From NCBI GenBank assembly GCA_036406475.1, contig DASXBA010000006.1:1-64000 (forward strand): a DNA stretch of 64,000 bases. The letters run 5' to 3'. The notes below the pieces were generated by a model. It searched no databases. It was given only the letters and a program-made list of their open reading frames with translations, and was not told the origin of the DNA. This document shows positions 57,157 to 64,000 of this stretch, one piece after another. This DNA is from DASXBA01 sp036406475. Its GTDB lineage: Bacteria > Actinomycetota > Thermoleophilia > Solirubrobacterales > Thermoleophilaceae. Position 1 is the stretch's first letter, and every line of letters begins with the position of its first letter. Made by a program: the position numbers and the translations under genes.

Positions 57157-57220
57157 CGTCCACGCAGCCGCCGCTCGCTGGAGGCGCCGCGGCGCGGCGC
57201 CGACACCCGAAGCGTGGACG
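57157..57220. terminator. Nested inverted repeat after ispH
   Basis: Outer perfect 9-bp arms CGTCCACGC (57157-57165) and GCGTGGACG (57212-57220) enclose the 8-bp hairpin GGCGCCGC / GCGGCGCC (57183-57201). The GTG start of the next small gene lies in the distal arm, so folding would bury it. Confidence 0.6.
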
Positions 57221-57399
57221 TAGTGCTCGTCATCGCCGTCGCCTCGGGGCTCCTCGCGCTGGTGGGCCGCTTCCTGATGGCGGCCGCCGCCAAGGGCGAG
57301 CGCTCCGCGAAGCGGTCGGAGCCCCGGCGGCTTCGTCTCACGACGATCGAGCGCCGGCCCGGGCGCGGCGCCCGTACGCACAGCCGCGTGCTCAACTAG
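57214..57399 (+). CDS. Small single-TM basic protein
   Basis: 61-residue protein: one TM helix (VVLVIAVASGLLALVGRFLMAAA) then a strongly basic tail (RSEPRRLRLTTIERRPGRGARTHSR). No family recognised. GTG 57214 lies in the distal arm of an inverted repeat, which could hide it from ribosomes. The 3' end overlaps the convergent redoxin gene by 8 bp. Confidence 0.5.
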   Translation: MDVVLVIAVASGLLALVGRFLMAAAAKGERSAKRSEPRRLRLTTIERRPGRGARTHSRVLN

Positions 57400-58183
57400 G
57401 CGGCAAGGGCGCGAACTGCACGCCGTGAAGCCGTAGGCCCGGCGACTCGGCCACCACCCGTCCCTCGGCCTCGTAGACGCCGGGCTCGGTGTCCGCCCCC
57501 GAGAGCACCGCGAAGGCCCCGCCCGCCCGGTAGCTGAACTCGGCGGCCGCTCCCGCGTCCGAGGCCTCGATCCAGTCGTCGCCGTCGGCCCAGTCGCGGA
57601 TCAGCTCGAGGCGCTCGCGATCCCGCGGCAGCGCGATGTCGGCGGTCTGCGGCTCGAGCATCGCGCCCGGTTCGTCCTCCGGACGCAGAGGTTCGAGCGG
57701 CTCCGGAAACGAGACCCCGGCATCGATCTCCCGCAGGCACTCCTGGATCGCCAGCTCGGATCCCGCGTAGTCGCCCTCCCCGTAGTGCATGTAGCGCAGG
57801 AGCCCGCGGCGGTCGAACAGGTAGCGGCCGGGCCAGCCGCGATTGCCGTAGATGCGCCAGATCTCTAGCTGTGCGTCGAGCGCCACCGGATAGGGGATCT
57901 CGAGCCGCTCGACGGCCCGCTCGACGTTCTCCGGCTCGCGGCCGAAGCTGTAGCCCGGCGAGTGGACGCCGACTATCTGCAGCCCGGCCTCGGCATAGCG
58001 CCGGTGCCAGGCGAGCAGGTAGGGAAGGGTCCGCAGCGAGTTGATCCGCGCGAAGTCCCAGAACTCCACGAGGAGGGCGTGGCGCCCCAGCAGCCGGTCC
58101 ACCCGCAGGAGCGGTACGTTCAACCAGGGGGTGCCGGGCGGGAACTCCGGGGCGGGGATGTCCGCATCCTCGGGCGTGCGCAT
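57392..58183 (-). CDS. Thioredoxin-fold protein without the redox cysteines
   Basis: 263-residue protein similar to the DipZ/TlpA-like thioredoxin domain. The region normally reading W-D-x-T-C-x-N-C-I-R-T-L-P-Y is here WDFARINSLRTLPY, so Arg46 and Ser49 replace both cysteines. The rest of the fold is kept (GLQIVGVHSPGYSFGREPENV, YPVALDAQLEIWRIYGNRGWPGRYLFDRRG). The second half (~175-263) resembles the C-terminal carbohydrate-binding-like domain of DipZ. No TM or signal is seen. It probably has a non-redox binding or scaffold role. Divergent from the haem-oxygenase-like gene. Confidence 0.85.
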   Translation of the reverse strand: MRTPEDADIPAPEFPPGTPWLNVPLLRVDRLLGRHALLVEFWDFARINSLRTLPYLLAWHRRYAEAGLQIVGVHSPGYSFGREPENVERAVERLEIPYPVALDAQLEIWRIYGNRGWPGRYLFDRRGLLRYMHYGEGDYAGSELAIQECLREIDAGVSFPEPLEPLRPEDEPGAMLEPQTADIALPRDRERLELIRDWADGDDWIEASDAGAAAEFSYRAGGAFAVLSGADTEPGVYEAEGRVVAESPGLRLHGVQFAPLPPS

Positions 58184-58190
58184 GGCCGGT

Positions 58191-58196
58191 TAGGAT
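58191..58196 (+). promoter_or_regulatory. Putative -10 box (TAGGAT)
   Basis: TAGGAT overlaps the in-frame ATG 58195, which argues for the downstream ATG 58231 preceded by AAAGGGG. Confidence 0.4.
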
Positions 58197-58230
58197 GGCG
58201 CACTTCGCCGCCGATCAAAGGGGACTCGCG

Positions 58231-58824
58231 ATGGACTTCTTCGACCGCCTTGAGGCCGTCCGCTGCCGCTGGAACGTTCTTGAGCACTCGTTCTACGTGC
58301 GCTGGACGAACGGGGAGCTGAGCGCCGACGAGCTCGCGCTCTACGCCGGCCAGTACCGCCACGCCGTGGTCGCGCTGGCCGACGCGGTGGCCGCCACCGG
58401 GTCATCCGAGCACGCCGCGGAGGAAGCCGAGCACGTCGACCTCTGGGACGACTTCGCGCGCGCCGCCGGCGCAACCGCCGCCTCCGCGCCGCTCCCGGAG
58501 ACGCGCGCATGCGTCGAGGCCTGGACCGCCGGCCGCGACGAGCTCGAGGCCCTGGTCACGACCTACGCGGTCGAGTCGGGGCAGCCGGCGATCTCGCGCA
58601 CCAAGCTCGAGGGGCTCGTGGGCCGCTACGGCTACGAGGAGGGCCCGGCGACCGAGTACTTCAGCCTCCACTCGACGCTCGACGAGCGGCACGCGGCGGA
58701 GTCGCGCGCGCTGATCGAGGAGCGCCTCGAGAGCGCCGACGAGGAGCGGCTTCTGGCGCTCGCCGAGGGCGCGCTGCGCGGGAACTGGACGCTGCTCGAC
58801 GGGGTCGAGCGCGCCGGGGGCTGA
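58231..58824 (+). CDS. Haem-oxygenase-like diiron (TenA/PqqC/CADD-type) protein
   Basis: 197-residue all-helical protein. The ending ATEYFSLHSTLDERHA contains the H-xxx-D-xx-H metal motif (His147, Asp151, His154), preceded by helices with acidic/His residues (HAAEEAEHVDLWDDF, TYAVESGQPAIS), the layout of haem-oxygenase-like diiron oxidases including CADD. Relatives make p-aminobenzoate or act in amine metabolism; here the substrate is unknown. ATG 58231 follows an AAAGGGG ribosome site at 8-nt spacing, while ATG 58195 sits inside the -10 box. Confidence 0.82.
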   Translation: MDFFDRLEAVRCRWNVLEHSFYVRWTNGELSADELALYAGQYRHAVVALADAVAATGSSEHAAEEAEHVDLWDDFARAAGATAASAPLPETRACVEAWTAGRDELEALVTTYAVESGQPAISRTKLEGLVGRYGYEEGPATEYFSLHSTLDERHAAESRALIEERLESADEERLLALAEGALRGNWTLLDGVERAGG

Positions 58825-58878
58825 GCGCAGCACCGCAACTCTGCGTTGCGCGCCGGGTTGGCGCTCCCGTAGGCTATG

Positions 58879-58896
58879 GGGGGGACCTGTCCCCCC
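58879..58896 (+). promoter_or_regulatory. Hairpin in the leader of the 58964 gene
   Basis: GGGGGGACCTGTCCCCCC: 6-bp G/C stem (8 with the inner AC/GT) about 70 nt before the start codon. It could stabilise the mRNA or terminate upstream transcripts. Confidence 0.4.
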
Positions 58897-58963
58897 TCGG
58901 GCGTACTCCGCCGCTCGCTTGGTCGTGTGCGTCCGCCCCAATTTTCCCTGTCAGGAGGAGTAC

Positions 58964-59680
58964 GTGCGAAAGAAGTATCTACTCGGCGCGGCTGTGAGCG
59001 TGCTGGCGCTGGCCTTCGCCGCGATGGCGTTTGCCAGCCCCCAGTTCAAGCAGACCGACAAGGTGAAGTACACGAAGAACAAGGGCAAGGTCTCGGCCGG
59101 GATCTCAACGACCCTGGAGAGCACGGATCCGGGGGCCCAGCCGCCCGGAAACCAGCCCGCCGCGGACAAGGCGGTCCTCAAGTTCAAGGGCGCCAAGGTC
59201 GACAGCAAGGGCGCGCCGCAGTGCTCGTCGGGCAAGGCCCAGGCCGCACAGTGTCCGTCGAACTCGAAGGTCGGCACCGGCTCGGCCGAGGCGAACATTG
59301 TCGGCACCAATCCGACCACGGGCGTGACGACGGTGACGCCGCTCCACAACCTCCACGTGACCGCGTTCAACGGCAAGGGCAAGCTCTACCTCCTGATCAA
59401 GGAGACCGGCACCCTCCTGAAGGCGTCGCTCACAAAGAACGGCACCCTGACGACCAACGTCAAGAGGGACACTCCCCCGCTGCCGGGCGGAAACAAGGTC
59501 GTCCTCACGAAGTTCCAGCTCAAGACGAAGGCCAAGAGCAGGAAGATCCACGGCAAGAGGCACATCATGATCCGGACGCCGAAGTGCCCCAAGAGCAAGA
59601 AGTGGAAGATCAGCGTGGCGTTCACCTACAGCGACGGGACCAGCGACAAGCAGACGCTCACCCAGAAGTGCAAGAGATAG
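58964..59680 (+). CDS. Secreted protein of unknown function
   Basis: 238-residue exported protein: signal peptide MRKKYLLGAAVSVLALAFAAMAFA, then a Lys-rich mature part (SPQFKQTDKVKYTKNKGKVSAGIS) with a beta-rich core (LHNLHVTAFNGKGKLYLLIKETGTLLKASLTKNG) and paired cysteines (CSSGKAQAAQC, TPKC...KCKR). No family recognised with certainty. GTG 58964 is strongly supported by AGGAGG (58953-58958) at 5-nt spacing, rare in this window. With the strong terminator downstream it may be highly expressed. Confidence 0.8.
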   Translation: MRKKYLLGAAVSVLALAFAAMAFASPQFKQTDKVKYTKNKGKVSAGISTTLESTDPGAQPPGNQPAADKAVLKFKGAKVDSKGAPQCSSGKAQAAQCPSNSKVGTGSAEANIVGTNPTTGVTTVTPLHNLHVTAFNGKGKLYLLIKETGTLLKASLTKNGTLTTNVKRDTPPLPGGNKVVLTKFQLKTKAKSRKIHGKRHIMIRTPKCPKSKKWKISVAFTYSDGTSDKQTLTQKCKR

Positions 59681-59710
59681 AAACCACCGGATGGATCCGG
59701 AGGTGAAGGG

Positions 59711-59740
59711 ACGGCCCCGCTTCGGCGGGGCCGTTTCTTT
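59711..59740 (+). terminator. Canonical Rho-independent terminator
   Basis: 10-bp stem ACGGCCCCGC / GCGGGGCCGT with a TTCG loop followed by TTCTTTT. A second hairpin (ACCACCGGAT / ATCCGGAGGT, 59683-59704) lies just before it. The clearest terminator in the window. Confidence 0.9.
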
Positions 59741-59742
59741 TC

Positions 59743-60435
59743 CTAGGTGAGGAGCTGGAGCAGCCGCGGCGAGACCCAGAGCTCGACGGCGGCGCTCGCA
59801 AGCAGCACCGGCACCGCGACGGCGACGGTCACGAACGTGGCGGCCAGCAGCTCGTCCCAGCGGTCGTGGCGGCTGGCGATGATCCAGGCCGCCAGCGGCA
59901 GGAAGAGCGCGGTCAGCTCGGGCAGCGCGTGGGGGAGCAGGGCGAGGAGCAGCAGGCCCGGCGTGATGTGAAGCTCGTGGGAGACGGTGGCGACGCCCGA
60001 GCCGATCAGGTACGCCTGGGTGGTGAGCGAGAAGCCCGTCGCGCAGATCACGAAGCCGATCGCGAGTGGGCCAGCCTTCTCGTGCACGAAGCGGGAGAGG
60101 CCGTGGCGCTTGGCGGCCGAGAGCGGAAGCGAGCTGCCGGCGATGAAACCGGCCACGCAGGCCATCGCGTGCAGGGCGAGCACGAGCGAGTTGCGGTAGA
60201 GGACCGCGAGGTAGTCGTCGAGGCTCGCTGGGGAGTGGAAGCCGGCGATCAGGAACGGCGTCGAGTCCGGCGTGGACACCTTGGCCACGACGTAGACCGC
60301 GCACAGCAGCGCCGCGGCGATGCCCACGCTCAGGCTCAGCCAGGGGGCGAGGATGCCGGGCTCGCGGTTCCAGCGCGCCAGCGCGCGCCGGGTGTCCGAC
60401 ATCCCCTGGACCAGGACCAGATCGTTGACGCTCAC
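59743..60435 (-). CDS. SpoIIM/DUF95-like integral membrane protein
   Basis: ~230-residue membrane protein with about five to six TM helices. Segments (YRNSLVLALHAMACVAGFIAGSSLPL, ISHEL-like VSHELHITPGLLLLALLPHALPELTALFLPLAAWIIA) match the stage II sporulation protein M-like/DUF95 fold, where an H-x-x-P-E-L motif (HALPEL) is typical. Despite the name, such proteins occur in non-sporulating bacteria. Start uncertain: GTG 60435 or ATG 60402. It runs in the same direction as the GNAT gene just upstream. Confidence 0.78.
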   Translation of the reverse strand: MSVNDLVLVQGMSDTRRALARWNREPGILAPWLSLSVGIAAALLCAVYVVAKVSTPDSTPFLIAGFHSPASLDDYLAVLYRNSLVLALHAMACVAGFIAGSSLPLSAAKRHGLSRFVHEKAGPLAIGFVICATGFSLTTQAYLIGSGVATVSHELHITPGLLLLALLPHALPELTALFLPLAAWIIASRHDRWDELLAATFVTVAVAVPVLLASAAVELWVSPRLLQLLT

Positions 60436-60452
60436 CCAGAGCGCATCGGCAC

Positions 60453-60983
60453 TCAGGCAGCCGAGGTTGAGGCGACCGGCGATCCGAGGCGACGCTCGTA
60501 GCGCTGGTAGGTCACCGCGGTCCGGCTCCAGCGCGGCCTGGTGTCCTCCCACACGAGCTCGAAGCCGTGCTCGCGGTAGAGGTGGGCTGCGGCGGCCAGG
60601 TCGCTGAAGGTCTCTAGCGTGATCCGCTCGTAGCCGTTTCGCTCGGCCTCCGCGAAAAGCTCGGTGAGCAGGCGCCGCCCGAGCCCGCGGCCGCGGAGGT
60701 GGGGCTCGAAGACGAACCAGCGCAGGCGCGCCTCGCCGTCGCCCTCGTCGGTGAGCCCCAGGCAGCCGACGAGGCTCCCGTCCTCCTCCACGATCCAGAT
60801 CCCCTCGCGCTCGCGCGGGAAGCCGCGCGCGCCGGGGCCGGCGAAGCTCTGGGCGACCATCGCCTCGAAGGTCGCGTCGTGGCCCCACTCCTCGGAGTAG
60901 ATGCGGCCGTGAAGGGCGATCATCTCGCCCACGTCTCCCGGCCGAAGGTTGCGGCGGATTTCCATGGCGTCAGTCTCCGCCAC
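60453..60983 (-). CDS. GNAT-family N-acetyltransferase
   Basis: 176-residue acetyltransferase. Motif A for acetyl-CoA is LRWFVFEPHLRGRGLGRRLLTELFAEA (R/Q-x-x-G-x-G/A), motif B is LETFSDLAAAAHLYREHGFELV. Substrate unknown. GTG 60983 or ATG 60965 can serve as start. It is divergent from a LysR regulator whose operator candidates lie between them, so it is a likely target. Confidence 0.88.
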   Translation of the reverse strand: MAETDAMEIRRNLRPGDVGEMIALHGRIYSEEWGHDATFEAMVAQSFAGPGARGFPREREGIWIVEEDGSLVGCLGLTDEGDGEARLRWFVFEPHLRGRGLGRRLLTELFAEAERNGYERITLETFSDLAAAAHLYREHGFELVWEDTRPRWSRTAVTYQRYERRLGSPVASTSAA

Positions 60984-60996
60984 CGCGCCGATCTAT

Positions 60997-61041
60997 GCAA
61001 CATGTAGTTGCCAACAGATCAATCGCGATTTACGATCAATC
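60997..61041. promoter_or_regulatory. LysR-type operator region
   Basis: Perfect 5-bp inverted repeat GCAAC-N5-GTTGC (60997-61011), of the size of a LysR-type activator box, and a direct repeat GATCAATC at 61017-61024 and 61034-61041. TACGAT (61031-61036) is the putative -10, 6 nt before GTG 61043. Confidence 0.55.
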
Positions 61042-61042
61042 C

Positions 61043-61912
61043 GTGGAGTTGCGACAGCTCCGATATACCGAGGCGGTCGTCCGGCACCGGCACTTCACCC
61101 GCGCCGCCCAGGAGCTCCACGTGGCTCAGTCGGCGCTCTCCCAGCAGGTGCGCCGGCTCGAGGCCGAGCTCGGCGCAGACCTGTTCGAGCGGACCAGCCG
61201 CAGCGTGGCGCCGACCGAGGCGGGCGAGGCCGTGGCCGCGCGCGCCCGGCGGATCCTCGCGGAGGTCGACGGGATCCGCGGCGAGATCGACGAGCTGCGC
61301 GGGCTGGTGCGGGGCCGAGTCTCCGTGGGCGCTCTCCTCCCGGCCGGTCCACTCGACGTGCCCCGGCTGCTGGCGCGCTTCGCCGAGGCATTCCCGGGGA
61401 TCGAGGTGCGCCTGCGCGAGGGGACGGCCGGCGACATGCTCCGCTACCTCGAGGCCGACGAGGTCGACGCCGCCTTCACCCTCCAGCCGGAGCTTCCCGA
61501 CGAGCTCGAGTCCGAGCGCATGGGGGAAGAGGAGCTCGTGGCCGCCTTCCCGCCCGGCTCGGCGCCCGACCGCAAGTTCGCGGGAGCGGCAGAGCTCGCG
61601 CGCATGCCGGTCGTGACCCCGCGCTCCGACTCGGCGATTGCCCAGGCGGTGGCCGCCTTCTTCGCCCGCGCGGGCGAGCCGCTCCAGGTGTCGCTCGAGA
61701 GCGGCGATCCGTTCCTTCTGCGCTGCCTCGTCTCCACCGGCTTCGGCGCCTCGGCGCTGCCGCGCTCGATGATCGAGCGCGACGGCCCGCCCGTGGAGGT
61801 GCGCCCGCTGCGGCCCGCCGTCCGGCTGCCGGTGTCGCTCGTGTGGAGGCGCGGCCGCCACCAGGCGCCGGCGGCCAGGGCCTTCATCGACTTCGCGCGG
61901 GGAGGCTCGTGA
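61043..61912 (+). CDS. LysR-family transcriptional regulator
   Basis: 289-residue LTTR. N-terminal winged helix: ELRQLRYTEAVVRHRHFTRAAQELHVAQSALSQQVRRLEAELGADLFERTSRSVAPTEAG. The C-terminal ligand domain is typical (GRVSVGALLPAGPLDVPRLLARFAEAFPGIEV). GTG 61043 follows a TACGAT box by 6 nt and replaces a longer ATG start that would cover the operator. Divergent GNAT gene and the overlapping downstream membrane gene (GTGA at 61909) are likely targets or partners. Confidence 0.92.
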   Translation: MELRQLRYTEAVVRHRHFTRAAQELHVAQSALSQQVRRLEAELGADLFERTSRSVAPTEAGEAVAARARRILAEVDGIRGEIDELRGLVRGRVSVGALLPAGPLDVPRLLARFAEAFPGIEVRLREGTAGDMLRYLEADEVDAAFTLQPELPDELESERMGEEELVAAFPPGSAPDRKFAGAAELARMPVVTPRSDSAIAQAVAAFFARAGEPLQVSLESGDPFLLRCLVSTGFGASALPRSMIERDGPPVEVRPLRPAVRLPVSLVWRRGRHQAPAARAFIDFARGGS

Positions 61913-62373
61913 GGAACGCCGCGGCCATCGTCTACGGGCAGATCCTGGTCACGGCGATCGTCGCCACGCTGTCCGAGGACGAGGGCCTGTCCGCCGGCCA
62001 GCTGGAGTTCTGGGTGGTGGTGACGATGGGCGTGTTCTGGCTCGCGCACGTGTACGCGGAGGGCTTCGCCCGGCGCCTCGAGCGAGACCGGGACCTCGGG
62101 CCGGCGGACCTGCACGAGCTCGCCCGCGACGAGCTGCCCGAGCTCTACCCCGCGCTGCCCGCCGTGCTCGCGCTCGGGCTCGGCTGGGTGGGGGTGCTGT
62201 CCACGCACGCGGCGGCGAACCTGGCGATCGGCCTCGGGGTGGCGGCCCTGGCAGCCACCGGATTCGTCGTTGCGCGCCGCTCACGGCTGTCGCCGCGGGC
62301 GACCGTGACGGCGGTGGTGGTCAACGCCGCCTTTGGCCTGGCGATCGTGGCGCTGAAGGTCTTTATCGACTAG
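61909..62373 (+). CDS. Four-TM membrane protein
   Basis: 154-residue membrane protein with about four helices (VYGQILVTAIVATLSEDEG, FWVVVTMGVFWLAHVYAEGF, YPALPAVLALGLGWVGVLS, VTAVVVNAAFGLAIVALKVF). No family recognised. The GTG start overlaps the LysR stop (GTGA), so it is translationally coupled to the regulator. It is convergent with a small zinc-ribbon gene, overlapping it by 11 bp. Confidence 0.72.
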   Translation: MRNAAAIVYGQILVTAIVATLSEDEGLSAGQLEFWVVVTMGVFWLAHVYAEGFARRLERDRDLGPADLHELARDELPELYPALPAVLALGLGWVGVLSTHAAANLAIGLGVAALAATGFVVARRSRLSPRATVTAVVVNAAFGLAIVALKVFID

Positions 62374-62614
62374 CCGGGTGCACCACTCGCACCTCGACCC
62401 GGGTGGGGCGCGGCGGGCTCGCCATCGAGAGGAAGTCGCGTAGCGGGGCGTGGTGGTCGCAGTAGGGGCAGCCGAGCTGGTGTGCGGGCGAGAGCGGGCC
62501 GGGCGGCGGCGATACCGGCGCATCGCAGCGCGCGCAGGCGAGCGTTCCGGTGCCGAGCCGGTCCGTGCGTCGCGGCCGGCGCTCCTCCTCGTGGAGGAAG
62601 TTGCGCTCAGGCAT
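62363..62614 (-). CDS. Small zinc-ribbon protein
   Basis: 83-residue protein with two CxxC pairs, CARC near residue 27 and CPYC near residue 49, separated by a proline-rich loop (DAPVSPPPGPLSPAHQLG): one structural zinc. Basic N-terminus and C-terminus. Function unknown. Its ATG overlaps the end of the upstream esterase gene by 8 bp, so it is likely co-transcribed with it. Confidence 0.62.
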   Translation of the reverse strand: MPERNFLHEEERRPRRTDRLGTGTLACARCDAPVSPPPGPLSPAHQLGCPYCDHHAPLRDFLSMASPPRPTRVEVRVVHPASR

Positions 62615-63644
62615 CGGCCAGCCCTCTCCGCAGGTCCGCGGCGATCTCGCGCATGGCGGCGACGGGGCTGCGCCCGACGGCGGTGGCGTTGACGAATCCG
62701 TGCACCAACCCCCAGTAAACACGTAGCGAGACCGGAACTCCGGCTTCCTCGAGGCGCTCCGCGTAGGCGATGCCCTCGTCGCGGAGCGGATCGAAGCCCG
62801 CCACCGCCACGCAGGCGGGCGCGACTCCGCCGAGGTCGTCGGCAAGGAGCGGGGACGCGCGCGGGTCGTGGGCATCCCCGTCAGCCTCGAGGAAGCGCTC
62901 GCGGTACCAGTCCATGTCGGCTTCGGTGAGGAAGAAGCCCTCGTGGAACAGGCGGTACGACCGGCTCTTCCGCGACCAGTCGGTGACCGGGTAGATCAGG
63001 AGCTGGAAGGCCGGCGCAGGCCTCTCCTCGCGGGCGAGCAGGGCCAGCGAGGCGGCGAGGTTGCCGCCGGCGCTGTCGCCGCCGACGGCGATCCTCGCCG
63101 GATCGGCGCCCAGGTGCTCGGCCTCCCGGACGGCGAAGCGGAACGCCTCGAGCCCGTCCTCGACCGGAACCGGGAAAGGGTGCTCGGGCGCCATCCGGTA
63201 GTCCACCGAGAGCACCCGCAGCGCCGCCTCGCGAGCGAGAAAACGGCAGGCGGAGTCATGCGTGTCGAGGTCGCCGCAGACGAAGCCGCCGCCGTGGAAG
63301 TAGACGAGCAGGGGCGAGGGCTCGCCGACCCCCGGCGGCACGTAGAGCCGGGCCGGCAGGCCGCCGGCGGTAAGGTCCTCGACGGCGCTCATCGGCAGCG
63401 GCGTCCCGGGGGCGACGAGAGCGGCATTCGCGCGCGTCGTCTGCCGCGCCTCCTCCACGGTCCCCTTGTCGAGCGAGTGCTCTCCGACGAGGGCGAAGGC
63501 ACGCAGGAGCAGCTGGACCTCGGGCTCGAGGACCTGCCCGTCGAGCCGCAGCGGCCGCCCGCCGGCGAGCAGGAGCTGGACTGGGGCGGGGAGCGCAGCG
63601 AGCAGCCGCACACCCGCCCGGGCCGCGCGGACCTTCGTGCTCAT
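62607..63644 (-). CDS. Alpha/beta-hydrolase esterase, hormone-sensitive-lipase-like
   Basis: 345-residue esterase. The HSL-type oxyanion motif HGGGF is at 117-121 and the nucleophile is Ser191 in GDSAGG. The acid is in AGFDPLRDEG and the base in LVHGF. The N-terminal cap carries the usual helices. Members hydrolyse short-chain acyl esters; the natural substrate is unknown. GTG/ATG near 63644; it starts 1 nt after the stop of the gamma-glutamyltransferase upstream, so probably co-transcribed. Confidence 0.9.
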   Translation of the reverse strand: MSTKVRAARAGVRLLAALPAPVQLLLAGGRPLRLDGQVLEPEVQLLLRAFALVGEHSLDKGTVEEARQTTRANAALVAPGTPLPMSAVEDLTAGGLPARLYVPPGVGEPSPLLVYFHGGGFVCGDLDTHDSACRFLAREAALRVLSVDYRMAPEHPFPVPVEDGLEAFRFAVREAEHLGADPARIAVGGDSAGGNLAASLALLAREERPAPAFQLLIYPVTDWSRKSRSYRLFHEGFFLTEADMDWYRERFLEADGDAHDPRASPLLADDLGGVAPACVAVAGFDPLRDEGIAYAERLEEAGVPVSLRVYWGLVHGFVNATAVGRSPVAAMREIAADLRRGLADA

Positions 63645-63645
63645 C

Positions 63646-64000
63646 TCAGCGCTGAGCGTACGACCCGGCTTCGGTACGCGAGTCCGACACGGCGTCCTTC
63701 GTCCGGCCGTGGGAGTGCTCGTAGCCGGCGGCCTGCACCCGGGGACGGTCGGAGTACTCGCCCTGCCGGTCGAGCGTGTGGCCGCGGCTCTCGAGCTCGG
63801 CCAGCACCGCGGGGTCGATCCGGCCGTCCTCGACGATCAGCGGGCCGCCGGGCTCGCCCTGGGCGTCGATCCGCTCCGCGTCCACTGCGTGGGCGAGGTC
63901 GAGGCCGTACTCGATCCTGTTCAGCACCGAGAAGAAGGCGCCCATGATGATCCGGGATCCGCCGGCGCCGCCCGTGACGTCGATCGGGCGCCCGTTCTCC
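63646..64000 (-). CDS. Gamma-glutamyltransferase, 3' part only
   Basis: The C-terminal 117 residues of a GGT (the 5' part is beyond the right edge). The visible part begins ENGRPIDVTGGAGGSRIIMG, the conserved GGxGGSRI oxyanion/substrate loop of the small subunit, and ends with DAVSDSRTEAGSYAQR. The stretch LDLAHAVDAERIDAQGEPGG is typical. It transfers or hydrolyses the gamma-glutamyl group of glutathione. Whether it has a signal peptide cannot be seen. Confidence 0.88.
   Translation of the reverse strand, partial: ENGRPIDVTGGAGGSRIIMGAFFSVLNRIEYGLDLAHAVDAERIDAQGEPGGPLIVEDGRIDPAVLAELESRGHTLDRQGEYSDRPRVQAAGYEHSHGRTKDAVSDSRTEAGSYAQR

Overview
The window is a very GC-rich, densely coded bacterial chromosome segment with about 61 genes. 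I see no rRNA, tRNA, CRISPR array, phage or insertion sequence. Gene content (actinobacterial-style AddAB, a MarP-like protease beside a penicillin-binding protein, WS/DGAT acyltransferase, BKACE enzyme, many secreted proteins with Arg/Lys-rich tails), start-codon habits (many GTG, some TTG) and promoter style suggest an actinobacterium. Class Thermoleophilia (Solirubrobacterales-like) is my best inference, not proven here.

Layout. 1-1.8 kb: thrC (cut by the window edge) and thrB. 1.8-7.4 kb: secreted metallophosphoesterase, NUDIX hydrolase, membrane methyltransferase-like protein, amidase, orphan ParA. 7.5-12.2 kb: large glutamate synthase. 12.4-22 kb: MarR/MFS efflux pair, GFA protein, small secreted and redox proteins, FHA protein, lipoprotein, PBP facing a MarP-like protease, lysyl-oxidase-like secreted protein. 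22-29 kb: giant subtilisin with FG-GAP repeats, then topoisomerase III. 29-40.4 kb: phosphoesterase, an AddB/AddA-like recombination nuclease operon, a membrane-anchored protein and a STAND-like ATPase with C-terminal HTH. 40.6-46.8 kb: flavin-type oxidoreductase, choice-of-anchor L secreted protein, a secreted PHM-like/cupredoxin fusion with divergent TetR, GT-C glycosyltransferase. 46.7-53.2 kb: HAD, FxsA, SufT-like protein, carbonic anhydrase, lipoate ligase-like protein, alpha/beta hydrolase, second subtilisin. 53.2-64 kb: BKACE and WS/DGAT, M28/glutaminyl-cyclase lipoprotein, IspH, a thioredoxin-fold protein without its cysteines, haem-oxygenase-like enzyme, secreted protein, SpoIIM-like membrane protein, GNAT, LysR, esterase and the 3' part of a gamma-glutamyltransferase.

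Genome-level signals. (1) Many genes lack a Shine-Dalgarno but carry a TANNNT box 6-11 nt before the start codon, pointing to widespread leaderless transcription; in two divergent pairs both -10 boxes sit within 24-27 bp. (2) A 50-bp hairpin repeat with ends GCCGAACGTCCC/GGGACGTTCGGC occurs three times between genes. (3) A 7-bp tandem repeat (CCGCCTA and variants) occurs at two intergenic sites. (4) Several convergent gene pairs have hairpins that contain their stop codons. (5) Two unrelated secreted enzymes share a C-terminal basic module of about 165 residues, and several other exported proteins end in Arg/Lys-rich tails.

Together the region mixes housekeeping metabolism (threonine, glutamate, isoprenoid, lipoate), DNA repair, and a large cell-surface or secreted inventory. 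No single large accessory island is evident. The most novel-looking items are the shared secretion module, the PHM-cupredoxin fusion, the repeat families and the compact bidirectional leaderless promoters.
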